Assembly: GCA_963700185.1 (NCBI GenBank)
Contig: CAVOWP010000031.1
Span: forward strand, 1 to 64,000
DNA: 64,000 nt
Source of the DNA: AP-15 sp963700185
GTDB taxonomy: Bacteria; Pseudomonadota; Alphaproteobacteria; ATCC43930; CGMCC-115725
Reading direction: 5' to 3'
Position numbers and translations under genes: made by a program. The notes beneath the pieces were generated by a model. The model did not search any database, was not told the origin of the DNA, and saw only the letters and a list, made by a program, of their open reading frames with translations. Of the stretch, positions 25,552 to 33,571 are shown one piece after another; the first letter of the stretch is position 1, and each line of letters opens with the position of its first letter.

Positions 25552-26790
25552 TCACCCGAACTCGAGCCACAGTACGCCGACGCCGATCGTCAGCACCGTC
25601 AACGGCGCGCCTACCTTGAAATATTCCCAGAACCCGATTTCGACATTCTGCGCCCGTGCCCGCTGCACCACGATTAGATTGGCCACCGACCCCACCAGGG
25701 TTAAGTTGCCGGCGAGGGTCGAGGCCATTGCGACAGTGAGCCAAGCCTGCTGCTGGGATTGCAACTGCGCGATGAACGGTTTCAGCACGAGCACCGCCGG
25801 GACGTTGCTGACGATGTTCGAGAGGATCGCGGTGATGCCGCTCAGAACCGGAATCTGATCGAGATGCAGGCGCCCGACCGCGCCGATGACCTCGGGTGAA
25901 AGCACGCTCTGTTCGAGCCCGGCGACGACGATGAACAGGCCAGCGAACATCAATAGCAAAGTCCAGTCGATCTCGGCATACACCTTTTCCGATTTGACGC
26001 GACGAGTGAGCAGTAGGATGGCGCCGGCGACGATCGCGACTTCGGCAGGCGGAATACCTGCAAAGAAACCCGCGACCATGGCGAGCGAGACCGCCACCGA
26101 CTTGGCGATAATCGGCCAATCGGCATGCGCCGGCTTGGCCTCGCTCCGGAGCCGCTGACGCGTCCAGAATTCGGAGCGATAAACAAGCGCGATCAGCCCC
26201 AGAGTGAGCACCAGCCCGATCCCAGCAATCGGGGACAGCGCGGCGGTGAAAGTGCCATAGGAAATATGTGACAGGCTGCCGATGATCATGTTTTGCGGAT
26301 TACCGGTGTTTGTCGCGGTGCTGCCGATATTCGACGCCATCGCGATCGCCAGTAAATAAGGGACGGGGTTGCGCCGCAGACGGGTCACGAGATCGAGGAC
26401 GAGCGGCGTCAGGACCAAGCAAACCGTATCGTTCACCAGAAAGGCCGAGAAGATACCCGAGACCAGGACGATCGAGGCGAGCAGCACGATCGGATACCGG
26501 GCACGGGTGACAACCCAGCCACTGACGAGACGGAAGAACCCCGAAAGCCGCAGATTGGCGACGACGATCATGACGCCCAGCAGCAGGATGATCGTATCGA
26601 AGTCGATCGCCTTCGGCGCTTCCTCGAGCGGCAGAGCGCCGACCGCCACCATCAGGCTCGCCCCAACCAGCGCGGCGCCGGCCCGGTCGAGCCGAAAACC
26701 GGGCAGCCGCCCGATCGCCACGACCAGGTAAGTCATCGCAAAGATGGCAATGGCAGCAGCCTCGGGGACCAGGCTGAAGAAGCGCGCCAT
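25552..26790 (-). CDS. SLC13/ArsB-like anion permease
   Basis: A 412-residue inner-membrane protein with about eleven hydrophobic helices. Typical ion-transporter superfamily stretches are DFDTIILLLGVMIVVANLRLSG, SGIFSAFLVNDTVCLVLTPL and ASNIGSTATNTGNPQNMIIG (first hairpin), and the mirror-image SGITAILSNIVSNVPAVLVL with TLAGNLTLVGSVANLIV (second hairpin). This pattern is shared by ArsB, CitMHS and SLC13 carriers, so arsenite, citrate or another anion are all possible. No ars regulator or reductase is nearby. The truncated MFS gene lies 3 bp upstream. Confidence 0.85.
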   Translation of the reverse strand: MARFFSLVPEAAAIAIFAMTYLVVAIGRLPGFRLDRAGAALVGASLMVAVGALPLEEAPKAIDFDTIILLLGVMIVVANLRLSGFFRLVSGWVVTRARYPIVLLASIVLVSGIFSAFLVNDTVCLVLTPLVLDLVTRLRRNPVPYLLAIAMASNIGSTATNTGNPQNMIIGSLSHISYGTFTAALSPIAGIGLVLTLGLIALVYRSEFWTRQRLRSEAKPAHADWPIIAKSVAVSLAMVAGFFAGIPPAEVAIVAGAILLLTRRVKSEKVYAEIDWTLLLMFAGLFIVVAGLEQSVLSPEVIGAVGRLHLDQIPVLSGITAILSNIVSNVPAVLVLKPFIAQLQSQQQAWLTVAMASTLAGNLTLVGSVANLIVVQRARAQNVEIGFWEYFKVGAPLTVLTIGVGVLWLEFG

Positions 26791-26793
26791 ATA

Positions 26794-27162
26794 TCAGCCG
26801 GCGGGTGCCGGGGCCTTCGGGCGGTTCCGCTCCGCCACCGGCGCAGCGCTTCCGATCACTGCCTGTGCGGCGGCAACGACCCAGAAATTCGGGAACAAAG
26901 ACATTGCAACCGAGCCGACCGCAACGGTTACCGCGGCAATGACGATCAATGCCCGCTTCCACCGCGTCCGGTCGATCAAGGCACCGAAGGGCGCGCGGGC
27001 CGCCACCGTGGCGATGCCGGCTATCATCATGACCACGCCGATCTCGCCGGGATTCCAATGGCGGCTCGACAGCAGATAAATCGCGAGGAAAGGTCCGAGC
27101 CCATCCTTGACGTCTGCCAGGAAGAAATTGAGCCAATCAAGCGGCCTCTGCGACTTCATCAC
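26794..27162 (-). pseudogene. MFS transporter, N-terminal fragment
   Basis: Reads as the first third of an MFS permease: LNFFLADVKDGLGPFLAIYL, then NPGEIGVVMMIAGIATVAARAPFGALIDRTRWKR with the loop 2-3 signature. It stops after 122 residues, when the family needs about 400, and ends in a Pro/Arg-rich tail (ERNRPKAPAPAG). No frame downstream continues the family, because the anion permease starts immediately. A deletion is likelier than a frameshift. Confidence 0.7.
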
Positions 27163-27367
27163 GATCCTTCACAGCTCGTTTCGGGCGATCAGGGGGGATG
27201 GCGACCCGCGGATCACCAGACGACTGCACCCAGCAAGCGCTTTGACCGCCTCACGAACAGAGGACAGCCGCAGCTCCGTTCCATCGATGCAGGCCTGCGA
27301 CAAGTCGCTCGCTTCTGCCGGCCACCGCGAAACATTTTTCCGGTCTGGCCTCTCTTCGCGCCGTTTC

Positions 27368-27399
27368 GGTGTTCAATCGCTATGGTGTTCAATCGCTAT
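27368..27399 (+). repeat. 16-bp tandem duplication at a translation start
   Basis: GGTGTTCAATCGCTAT is repeated exactly at 27368-27383 and 27384-27399. The second copy runs into the ATG of the DUF6328 gene; the first copy has an out-of-frame ATG. Confidence 0.7.
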
Positions 27400-28319
27400 G
27401 AAGCTGTCGGAAAAAGTGAAGATCGCGCTTGAGGAAACCCGGATACTGATCCTCGGGGCGCAGATTCTGCTTGGATTCGGGTTTCGCGGGGTGTTCAGCA
27501 CAAGGTTCGACAAACTCCCGGAATGTGCGCGCTACGCCGACGGGGTTGGGCTGGGGCTCCTCGTCTGCGCCACCGGTCTGCTGATCGCCCCCGGTCCCTA
27601 TCATCGCATCGTCGAGAGAGGCCCGGACAGCGGCCGACTGCATCGCTTCGCGACGGTCATCGCTGATCTGGCGCTGCTGCCCTTCGTGCTGGCGCTGGGT
27701 CTTGGTCTCTTTGTCGGCGCGGAGGGGATATTTGACGATGGCGCCGTCTCGATCGCGGCGGGCGCGATAGGAGCCGGTCTGTCGCTGGCTCTCTGGTACG
27801 GTCTGCCGCAGCTGCGAAAGAGATTTGTCGGGGAAAGGGAACGCATGATCACGCGCGGCCAATCGAACGAACGGGCTGACACGCCGCTGCAGGTCAAGAT
27901 CGAACAGTCGTTGAGGGAAGCGCGCGTCGTTCTGCCCGGCGCCCAGGCTCTGTTCGGCTTTCAGCTGGCTATCGTGCTTACGCGCGCCTTCGAGCAGCTG
28001 CCGAAAGTCTCGATTGTCGTGCATGCCGCGAGCCTGTTTCTGGTCGCGCTGGCCGTCATGATGCTGATGGCGCCGGCCCCCTATCACAGGATCGTCTATG
28101 CCGGCGAAGATACCGAAGACATGTAACCGAGTCGGCCTCGCCCTAGTAACAGCTGCGACCCCGCCGCTCGGTTTGGGACTGGCGGGCGATGTTTACGTCG
28201 TAATCGCGAAAATCTCCGGGTCTTTCGCGATCGGGTCATTTACCGGCGGGCTGGCTTTCGTGCTGCTCACTGGGCTTTGGTACCTATACCCGATCATTGT
28301 GGCGCGCCGCAGCAAGTAG
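27398..28319 (+). CDS. Tandem DUF6328 membrane protein, frameshifted
   Basis: Start ATG 27398. Two homologous halves each carry the DUF6328 pattern: LEETRILILGAQILLGFGFR with IAPGPYHRIVE in the first, and LREARVVLPGAQALFGFQLA with MAPAPYHRIVY in the second. Each half then has two more hydrophobic helices. As sequenced, the frame stops at 28126 after GEDTEDM, but a +1 correction near 28124 continues as NRVGLALVTAATPPLGLGL through LLTGLWYLYPIIVARRSK to 28319, exactly the missing second-half helices. Total about 306 residues. Function unknown; the family is a small membrane protein often found singly, and an internal duplication is less common. Confidence 0.65.
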
Positions 28320-28323
28320 GAGC

Positions 28324-29469
28324 CTACTCGCGAACTCGGAACACCGTCAAAACGTCATCTCCGACCGTTTCCGTCGATAGGCGCGCAAAGCCCGGCGCCT
28401 CCGAGAGCATTTCGAGCCCGAATTCGGCGATTGCCGGAATGCCGTCGCCGCCGATCAGCATCGGCGCGTGTACCCACACCAACCGGTCTATTAGACCAGT
28501 ACGCGCGAAAGCAGCCGCCAGCTGCCCGCCACCTTCAACAAGCAGCCGGGTGATGCCGCGCTCGCCGAGCGCGGCGAGAGCGGCTTCGAGGCTGCCGTCG
28601 CCGTCGGGACCGGGATCGATGTCGATCACCGTCGCACCGGCGCAAAGGAATACTTGCCGTCGGGCGGGGTCCGCCGAGGGCAAGGTCAGGACCCAAGTCG
28701 GAACCGCTCGGGCATCGGAAATCAAGCGCGTCGTGGGCGGGATCCGCAAATGCCGATCGACGACGACACGCACCGGCGAACGGCCGGCCAAGCCCGGGAG
28801 CCGACAGGTGAGCTGCGGATCGTCGGCGAGGACCGTTCCCGTGCCGACCATGATTGCATCGTGTGCGGCACGCAATGCGTGTGCGCGCTCTCGTGCCGGC
28901 GGACCGGTGATCCATTGGCTTTCGCCGCGCCCGGTCGCGATGCGGCCGTCGAGCGAGGAGGCGAGCTTCAGAGTGACCAGCGGTCTGCCTTTGCGGAGGC
29001 GGCAGAAGAAACCAGCGTTGATTTCGGAAGCTTCCGGCTTACAGAGACCGGTATCGACATCGAGACCCGCAGCGCGCAATCGTCGCACGCCCTCGCCGGC
29101 GACGCGGGGGTCGGGGTCCTCCAAAGCAACCACGACCCGACGTATCCCTGCAGCGATCAGTGCATCGGTGCAGGGCGGGGTGCGGCCCCAATGGCAGCAA
29201 GGTTCGAGACTGACAAAGGCGGTAGCGCCGCGGGCAGCTTCACCGGCCCGGCCGAGCGCCTCGGTCTCGCCATGCGGTCGCCCACCCGGCTGCGTCCACC
29301 CGCGCCCCACGACGCGGCTTTTGTTGACGATCACGCAGCCGACTGCCGGGTTTGGCCAGACCGCGCCGAGCCCGCGCCGCGCCAGCGCCAACGCGGCGCG
29401 CATCGAGCGCAGGTCGAAAAATCGATCGCTTGGGGAGGTCGCTGCGTCCGCCGGGGGCTCAGTTGCCAT
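28324..29469 (-). CDS. ribD: Bifunctional riboflavin biosynthesis deaminase/reductase RibD
   Basis: About 381 residues from ATG 29469 (MATEPPADA). N-terminal deaminase: zinc site with HGETEAL and PCCHWGRTPPCTDAL (His-Ala/Glu…Cys-x8-Cys plan). C-terminal reductase: LVTLKLASSLDGRIAT, VGTGTVLADDPQL and LLVEGGGQLAAAF. It deaminates the pyrimidine intermediate and reduces its ribose using NADPH in riboflavin synthesis. The start overlaps the end of nrdR, continuing the glyA-nrdR-ribD operon typical of alphaproteobacteria. The start could also be at 29490. Confidence 0.95.
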   Translation of the reverse strand: MATEPPADAATSPSDRFFDLRSMRAALALARRGLGAVWPNPAVGCVIVNKSRVVGRGWTQPGGRPHGETEALGRAGEAARGATAFVSLEPCCHWGRTPPCTDALIAAGIRRVVVALEDPDPRVAGEGVRRLRAAGLDVDTGLCKPEASEINAGFFCRLRKGRPLVTLKLASSLDGRIATGRGESQWITGPPARERAHALRAAHDAIMVGTGTVLADDPQLTCRLPGLAGRSPVRVVVDRHLRIPPTTRLISDARAVPTWVLTLPSADPARRQVFLCAGATVIDIDPGPDGDGSLEAALAALGERGITRLLVEGGGQLAAAFARTGLIDRLVWVHAPMLIGGDGIPAIAEFGLEMLSEAPGFARLSTETVGDDVLTVFRVRE

Positions 29470-29917
29470 CCGCGGCGATCCGCCCGACAAAATCCCCGAA
29501 ATCTTTGGCCTCGCGAAAATTGCGGTACACCGAAGCGAAACGGATGTAGGCGACTTGGTCGAGGCTGGCGAGCGCCTCCATGACGAGGCCGCCGATCACG
29601 TCGCTCGGAATATCGGTTTCGCCCGAACTCTCCAGCTGGCGCACCAGCGAGTTTATGATGCGCTCGACCCGATCCGGCTCGACCGGCCGCTTGCGCAGGG
29701 CGATGTAGATCGAACGGGCGAGCTTGTCCCGATCGAAGGGCTCACGTTGCCCGTGCTTTTTGATGACCGTCAATTCGCGCAGCTGCACGCGTTCGAAGGT
29801 CGTGAAGCGGGCCGCGCAATTCGGGCAGAAGCGCCGGCGCCGGATCGCGCCGCGATCGTCGGTCGGCCGCGAATCCTTGACCTGGGTATCGTCGGCTCCG
29901 CAAAACGGACAGCGCAT
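29459..29917 (-). CDS. nrdR: Transcriptional repressor NrdR
   Basis: A 152-residue NrdR of normal length: an N-terminal zinc ribbon (MRCPFCGADDTQVKDSR…RRRRFCPNCAARFTTFERV, four Cys) and an ATP-cone domain (VIKKHGQREPFDRDKLARSI). With ATP/dATP bound it represses ribonucleotide reductase operons through NrdR boxes. Lies between glyA and ribD on the same strand. Confidence 0.97.
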   Translation of the reverse strand: MRCPFCGADDTQVKDSRPTDDRGAIRRRRFCPNCAARFTTFERVQLRELTVIKKHGQREPFDRDKLARSIYIALRKRPVEPDRVERIINSLVRQLESSGETDIPSDVIGGLVMEALASLDQVAYIRFASVYRNFREAKDFGDFVGRIAADGN

Positions 29918-29931
29918 CTCCCCCTCCGGTT

Positions 29932-31276
29932 CTAGTCGCCCAGGTTCCTCGCCCCGCTCTGCGCGCCGTAAATCGGAAAGCGGGCACAGAGAGCGCGGGC
30001 ATTCTCTCGCACCCGCGCCTCGGTCGCCCCATTGTCGGCCGGCCGTCGCGCAAGCGCGCGCAGCACCTCGACGATGTAGCTCCCGACCAACCGGAACTCC
30101 TCGGGGCCAAAGCCGCGGGTCGTAGCAGCCGGCGAACCCAGGCGAATCCCGGAGGTCACCGTCGGCTTTTGCGGGTCGAAGGGGATACCGTTCTTGTTGC
30201 AGGTGATGCCGGCGCGCTCGAGACTGGTCTCGGCGTCGCGGCCGGTCAGGCTTAGCGGCCGCAGATCGACCAGCATCAGATGTGAATCGGTCCCGGCGGA
30301 GACGATCTCGAGCCCGGCTTCGACCAAGGTCGCCGCGAGTATTCTGGCGTTCTCGACGACCGACTTGGCGTAAGACTTGAACTCGGGCTGCAGCGCCTCG
30401 TGCAGAGCGACCGCCTTGGCGGCAATCACATGCATCAGTGGCCCGCCCTGCAGAGCTGGAAAAACGGCCGAGTTGATCCGTTTGCCGATCTCCGCGTCAT
30501 CGGTCAGGATCAATCCCCCTCGCGGCCCGCGCAACGTCTTGTGCGTCGTGGTTGTGACCACGTGGGCATGCGGCAACGGGCTCGGATAGACGCCGCCAGC
30601 GACGAGCCCTGCGAAATGCGCCATGTCCACCATCAGATGGGCGGCGACATCATCGGCGATGGAGCGAAACCGGGCGAAGTCGATGATCCGTGAATAGGCG
30701 CTGCCGCCGGCGATGATCAGCTTTGGTCGATGCTGGCGGGCGAGACTTCTCGACTTCGTCGAAATCGATGCGGCCATCGTTCGCGCGGACGCCATAGGCG
30801 ATCGCATTGAACCATTTACCGGACAGATTCGGTCGCGCTCCATGCGTCAGATGTCCCCCCGCGGCGAGCGCCATTCCGAGGATCGTGTCACCCGGCTCGA
30901 GCAGCGCGACGAACACGGCCTGATTGGCCTGCGCGCCGGAATGTGGTTGCACATTGGCAAAGCCGCATCCGAACAGCCGCTTGGCGCGCTCAATCGCGAG
31001 CGTCTCGGCGACATCGACGAATTCGCATCCGCCATAGTATCGGCGGCCGGGATAGCCTTCGGCGTATTTGTTCGTCAGCACCGAGCCTTGGGCTTCCAGC
31101 ACCGCCCGGGAGACGATGTTCTCGCTGGCGATCAGTTCGATCTGGAATTGCTGGCGTTCTAGTTCTCGATCGAGGGGCGCGGCAATCTCCGGATCAACCT
31201 CCGACAATGTGTCACAAAAGAAATGGTCGACAATGCCTGCGTAGACAGAGGATTGAACTGAAGGCATCAGAGCCAC
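29932..31276 (-). CDS. glyA: Serine hydroxymethyltransferase, one frameshift
   Basis: Full-length GlyA across two frames. Part 1 from 31276: IELIASENIVSRAVLEAQGS, NKYAEGYPGRRYYGGCEFVD, then HLTHGARPNLSGKWFN and GRIDFDEVEK. A +1 shift near 30743-30750 continues as LARQHRPKLIIAGGSAYSR, MVDMAHFAGLVAGGVYPSPL and VTTTTHKTLRGPRGGLIL, with the PLP lysine in THKTLRG, to the stop at 29932. The span is 3n+1 nt, as one inserted base predicts. GlyA interconverts serine and glycine and supplies one-carbon units; it is normally essential, so a sequencing insertion is far likelier than a real mutation. An alternative start is ATG 31267. Confidence 0.92.
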
Positions 31277-31627
31277 TTGTTGTCGGAAACGGGATAAACC
31301 AGCACCCGGGACACCTCAATTGGGGCCCGTTTCCGGTCACGGGCAAAAATTCCCGATCGCCAATTTGAGCGCCGGACACCTTATCGGCTGCACCCTACCA
31401 GATCTCGCTCGATAATGCCAGCCGCCTACCATGAATCGCGGTTTCGCACCGAGACCCATGGTTGAGTTGGGCATTAGGACAGATGCCGTACAGCTCGATC
31501 CCGATTGCGAGATCCATCTCCTGACGAGTTGCTATCCCATAGAACCAGATCCGTGACGATCCGGTGCTCGGCAAGTCGTTCGGTGCCCGCAGCAATGCTG
31601 ATTACTGTCCTCCCGCTAAAGTTTCGG
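31277..31627. other. Intergenic stretch between glyA and mucR
   Basis: A 66-codon minus-strand frame at 31395-31595 has a moderately protein-like composition but no recognisable family or ribosome site; I do not call it. The right end holds the mucR promoter. Confidence 0.4.
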
Positions 31628-31656
31628 TTGACACAAGAAATTCGTGCACCAATTAT
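31628..31656 (+). promoter_or_regulatory. Sigma-70-type promoter for mucR
   Basis: A perfect -35 TTGACA (31628-31633) and a -10-like AATTAT (31651-31656) are separated by exactly 17 bp, 40 bp before the mucR ATG. The area is AT-rich relative to the surroundings. MucR proteins often repress their own genes at AT-rich sites, so the -10 area may double as an operator. Confidence 0.6.
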
Positions 31657-31695
31657 GCGAGCCAATTCGAATTTTAGGACTTCCCGGGGCGGAAA

Positions 31696-32163
31696 ATGGC
31701 AGAACCGGCAGCGCCAAAGATGGCAGAGGAGGAGTTGCTGCGGATGACCGCCGATGTTGTCGCAGCCTATGTGAGCAACAATACATTGCCGACTGCGCAG
31801 TTGGCCGAAGTCATCAACGCGGTTTACAATTCTCTCAAATCGCTCGAAGGCCAGCCGGCGGAAGCTCAGCCTGAGCCGCTCAAACCTGCGGTGCCGGTCC
31901 GGAAATCGGTTACTCCCGATCATCTGATTTGCCTTGAGGACGGTAAAAAACTCAAGATGCTGAAGCGGCACCTGCGCTCGACTTATAATATGACGCCCGA
32001 CGAATACCGGGCGAAATGGGGGCTTCCGGCGGATTATCCGATGGTGGCGCCAAACTATGCTGAACAACGCTCAGAATTCGCCAAGAAAATCGGGCTCGGG
32101 CGAGGCACCGGACGCCAATCCGCGCGGCGATCGTCAGGAAACGGCGCTGGCGCAAAAAAATAG
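31696..32163 (+). CDS. MucR/Ros-family transcriptional regulator
   Basis: A 155-residue member of the MucR family: N-terminal helical oligomerisation part (residues 1-55), Pro-rich linker, and the DNA-binding block TPDHLICLEDGKKLKMLKRHL then NMTPDEYRAKWGLP. The first ligand Cys is present and the second position is Asp (CLED), as in many rhizobial members. The helix reads HLRSTYNMT where HLRTHHNMT is usual, so the final His ligand appears missing and the finger may fold without zinc. Such proteins are H-NS-like silencers and regulators of surface polysaccharide and the cell cycle. Start ATG 31696 follows GGGGCGG. Confidence 0.9.
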   Translation: MAEPAAPKMAEEELLRMTADVVAAYVSNNTLPTAQLAEVINAVYNSLKSLEGQPAEAQPEPLKPAVPVRKSVTPDHLICLEDGKKLKMLKRHLRSTYNMTPDEYRAKWGLPADYPMVAPNYAEQRSEFAKKIGLGRGTGRQSARRSSGNGAGAKK

Positions 32164-32171
32164 TAACGAGC

Positions 32172-32207
32172 GGCTCAACTCGCTGACACGGCTCAACTCG
32201 CTGACAC
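32172..32207. repeat. 18-bp tandem duplication at the recR 3' end
   Basis: GGCTCAACTCGCTGACAC occurs twice head-to-tail (32172-32189 and 32190-32207). The right copy contains the recR stop codon, the left copy lies just beyond it, so the protein is not changed. Confidence 0.7.
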
Positions 32208-32783
32208 GGCGCGGCGAGCCTTGAGGGCGGCCGTCAGGGTGCCGTTGTCGAGATAATCGAGTTCGCCCCCGATCGGCACTCCCTGGGCGAGGCGGGTGAT
32301 CCTGACATCTCTGCCGGCGAGGCGGTCTGCGAGGTAATGTGCCGTTGTCTGCCCTTCGACCGTCGCGTTCAGCGCGAGGATCAATTCCTGGCCCGGTCGA
32401 AGGCGGGCGAGGAGTCGCTCGACGTTGAGATCATCCGGGCCGATGCCGTCGAGCGCCGACAAGGTTCCGCCCAGCACGTGATAACGTCCGCGAAACGCCC
32501 CGGTTCGTTCGAGCGCCCAGAGATCGGCGAGATCTTCGACGACGCAGATGGTCGTCGTGTCCCTCTCCGGATCGCGGCAGATCGCGCAAGGTTCGACCGT
32601 ATCGAGATTGCCGCAGATCGGGCAGGGGCGGATTGCTTCGGCCGCTTTGGCCAACGCCGCCGCCAGCGGTTCGAGCAGGCTCTCGCGCCGCTTGATCAAA
32701 TGCAGCGCGGCACGCCTTGCCGAGCGGGGGCCGAGGCCGGGCAGCTTGGCGAGGAGCTGGATCAAGGTGTCGAGTTCGGACAT
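32193..32783 (-). CDS. recR: Recombination mediator protein RecR
   Basis: A 196-residue RecR of normal length: N-terminal HhH (LIQLLAKLPGLGPRSARRAALHL), four-Cys zinc finger (CPICGNLDTVEPCAICRD, residues ~54-71), and a Toprim domain with TTICVVEDLADLWALE and LALNATVEGQTTAHYL. With RecF and RecO it loads RecA at gaps. It is the last gene of the dnaX-ybaB-recR set, although 464 bp separate it from ybaB. Confidence 0.97.
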   Translation of the reverse strand: MSELDTLIQLLAKLPGLGPRSARRAALHLIKRRESLLEPLAAALAKAAEAIRPCPICGNLDTVEPCAICRDPERDTTTICVVEDLADLWALERTGAFRGRYHVLGGTLSALDGIGPDDLNVERLLARLRPGQELILALNATVEGQTTAHYLADRLAGRDVRITRLAQGVPIGGELDYLDNGTLTAALKARRAVSAS

Positions 32784-32812
32784 TGGGTGCCGAATATCGC
32801 CCTACCCTCCCG

Positions 32813-32867
32813 CTTCGCGGGTCCCTCCCTCCGCCGCGCGCGGGGGAGGGTCGGGGTGGGGGATATC
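32813..32867. repeat. GC-rich dispersed repeat (CCCTCCC/GGGGGAGGG type)
   Basis: Pyrimidine-rich CCTCCCGCTTCGCGGG and CCCTCCCTCC face CGGGGGAGGG and GGGTGGGGG in inverted order. A related element lies at 41875-41917. Confidence 0.55.
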
Positions 32868-33150
32868 TGCGCGACGTGTCGCTAGTGCTCGGACGCGTTC
32901 AGATGATTTAACACGGCGTCTCACTCCTTCGTCTTCCCGTAGGCCTTCAGCCCACGGACTTGTTCCGCGGCGAAGGCCGGGAACTCATTTCCGCGATGGG
33001 CACCGGCCCCCTGTTCTCTGCCAGGGGCAGGCTTCGCCGGTGTGGCGGAGTTCTTTGGTGATAGCATTGTTCCGGGGTCAACCTATGAATTGTCTGAATG
33101 GATCTGAACACTAGCGCGCGTTCCGATCAAGTTGCGTCGCCTCCCAAGAG

Positions 33151-33211
33151 CGTCATCCGCGGGCTTGACCCGCGGATCTCTGAGATGGCCGGGCCAAGCC
33201 CGGCCATGACG
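33151..33211. repeat. Dispersed palindromic repeat (CGTCAT…ATGACG)
   Basis: Outer arms CGTCAT/ATGACG enclose two hairpins, CCGCGGGCTTGACCCGCGG (33157-33175) and GGCCGGGCCAAGCCCGGCC (33187-33205). This is a common intergenic element of Bradyrhizobium-type genomes. Confidence 0.75.
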
Positions 33212-33247
33212 AGTACACGAGGCAATCGCATCTGATCGGAAACCGGT

Positions 33248-33571
33248 CTAGAACGGCAGCTTCATGCCGCCCGGCAATTGAAGGCCACCGGTCAGCTTTT
33301 GCATTTCCTGTTCGGCGTGGGCAGAGACTTTTGCGCGGGCGTCGTTGAACGCTGCCACGATCAAGTCTTCCAGCACATCGCCCTCTTCAGGAGTGAGCAG
33401 GCTCTTGTCGATCTTTATCTTCTTTAAATCGCCCTTGCCGTTCAGGGTCAGCTGAACCATTCCGCCGCCGGCCGCGCCGGTCATCTCAACGGCTTCGAGC
33501 TGGGCCTGCACCTCGGCCATCTTGGTCTGCATCTCCTGAGCCTGCTTCATCAGCTGGCCGATGTTCTTCAT
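33248..33571 (-). CDS. YbaB/EbfC-family nucleoid-associated protein
   Basis: A 107-residue protein: MKNIGQLMKQAQEMQTKMAE, then MTGAAGGGMVQLTLNGKGDL and LEDLIVAAFNDARAKVSA, ending GGLQLPGGMKLPF. These are the family's hallmark stretches. It is a dimeric DNA-binding protein of the nucleoid. Its start overlaps the stop of dnaX by 4 bp (ATGA), the standard arrangement. Confidence 0.96.
   Translation of the reverse strand: MKNIGQLMKQAQEMQTKMAEVQAQLEAVEMTGAAGGGMVQLTLNGKGDLKKIKIDKSLLTPEEGDVLEDLIVAAFNDARAKVSAHAEQEMQKLTGGLQLPGGMKLPF

Larger units (their letters stand above)
32784..33247. other. Gene-free spacer between ybaB and recR, rich in repeats
   Basis: No protein-like frame. It holds a GC-rich CCCTCCC…GGGGGAGGG repeat (about 32813-32867) and a palindromic element at 33151-33211. 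dnaX-ybaB-recR are usually close together, so this gap probably grew by repeat insertion. Confidence 0.5.

Noticed and set aside
28277..29935. Plus-strand open frame of about 550 codons
   Set aside because: Antisense to ribD and nrdR, which have all their motifs; composition is typical of a high-GC shadow.
31395..31595. 66-codon minus-strand frame in the glyA-mucR spacer
   Set aside because: No ribosome site, no family, and it lies where regulatory DNA of mucR is expected.
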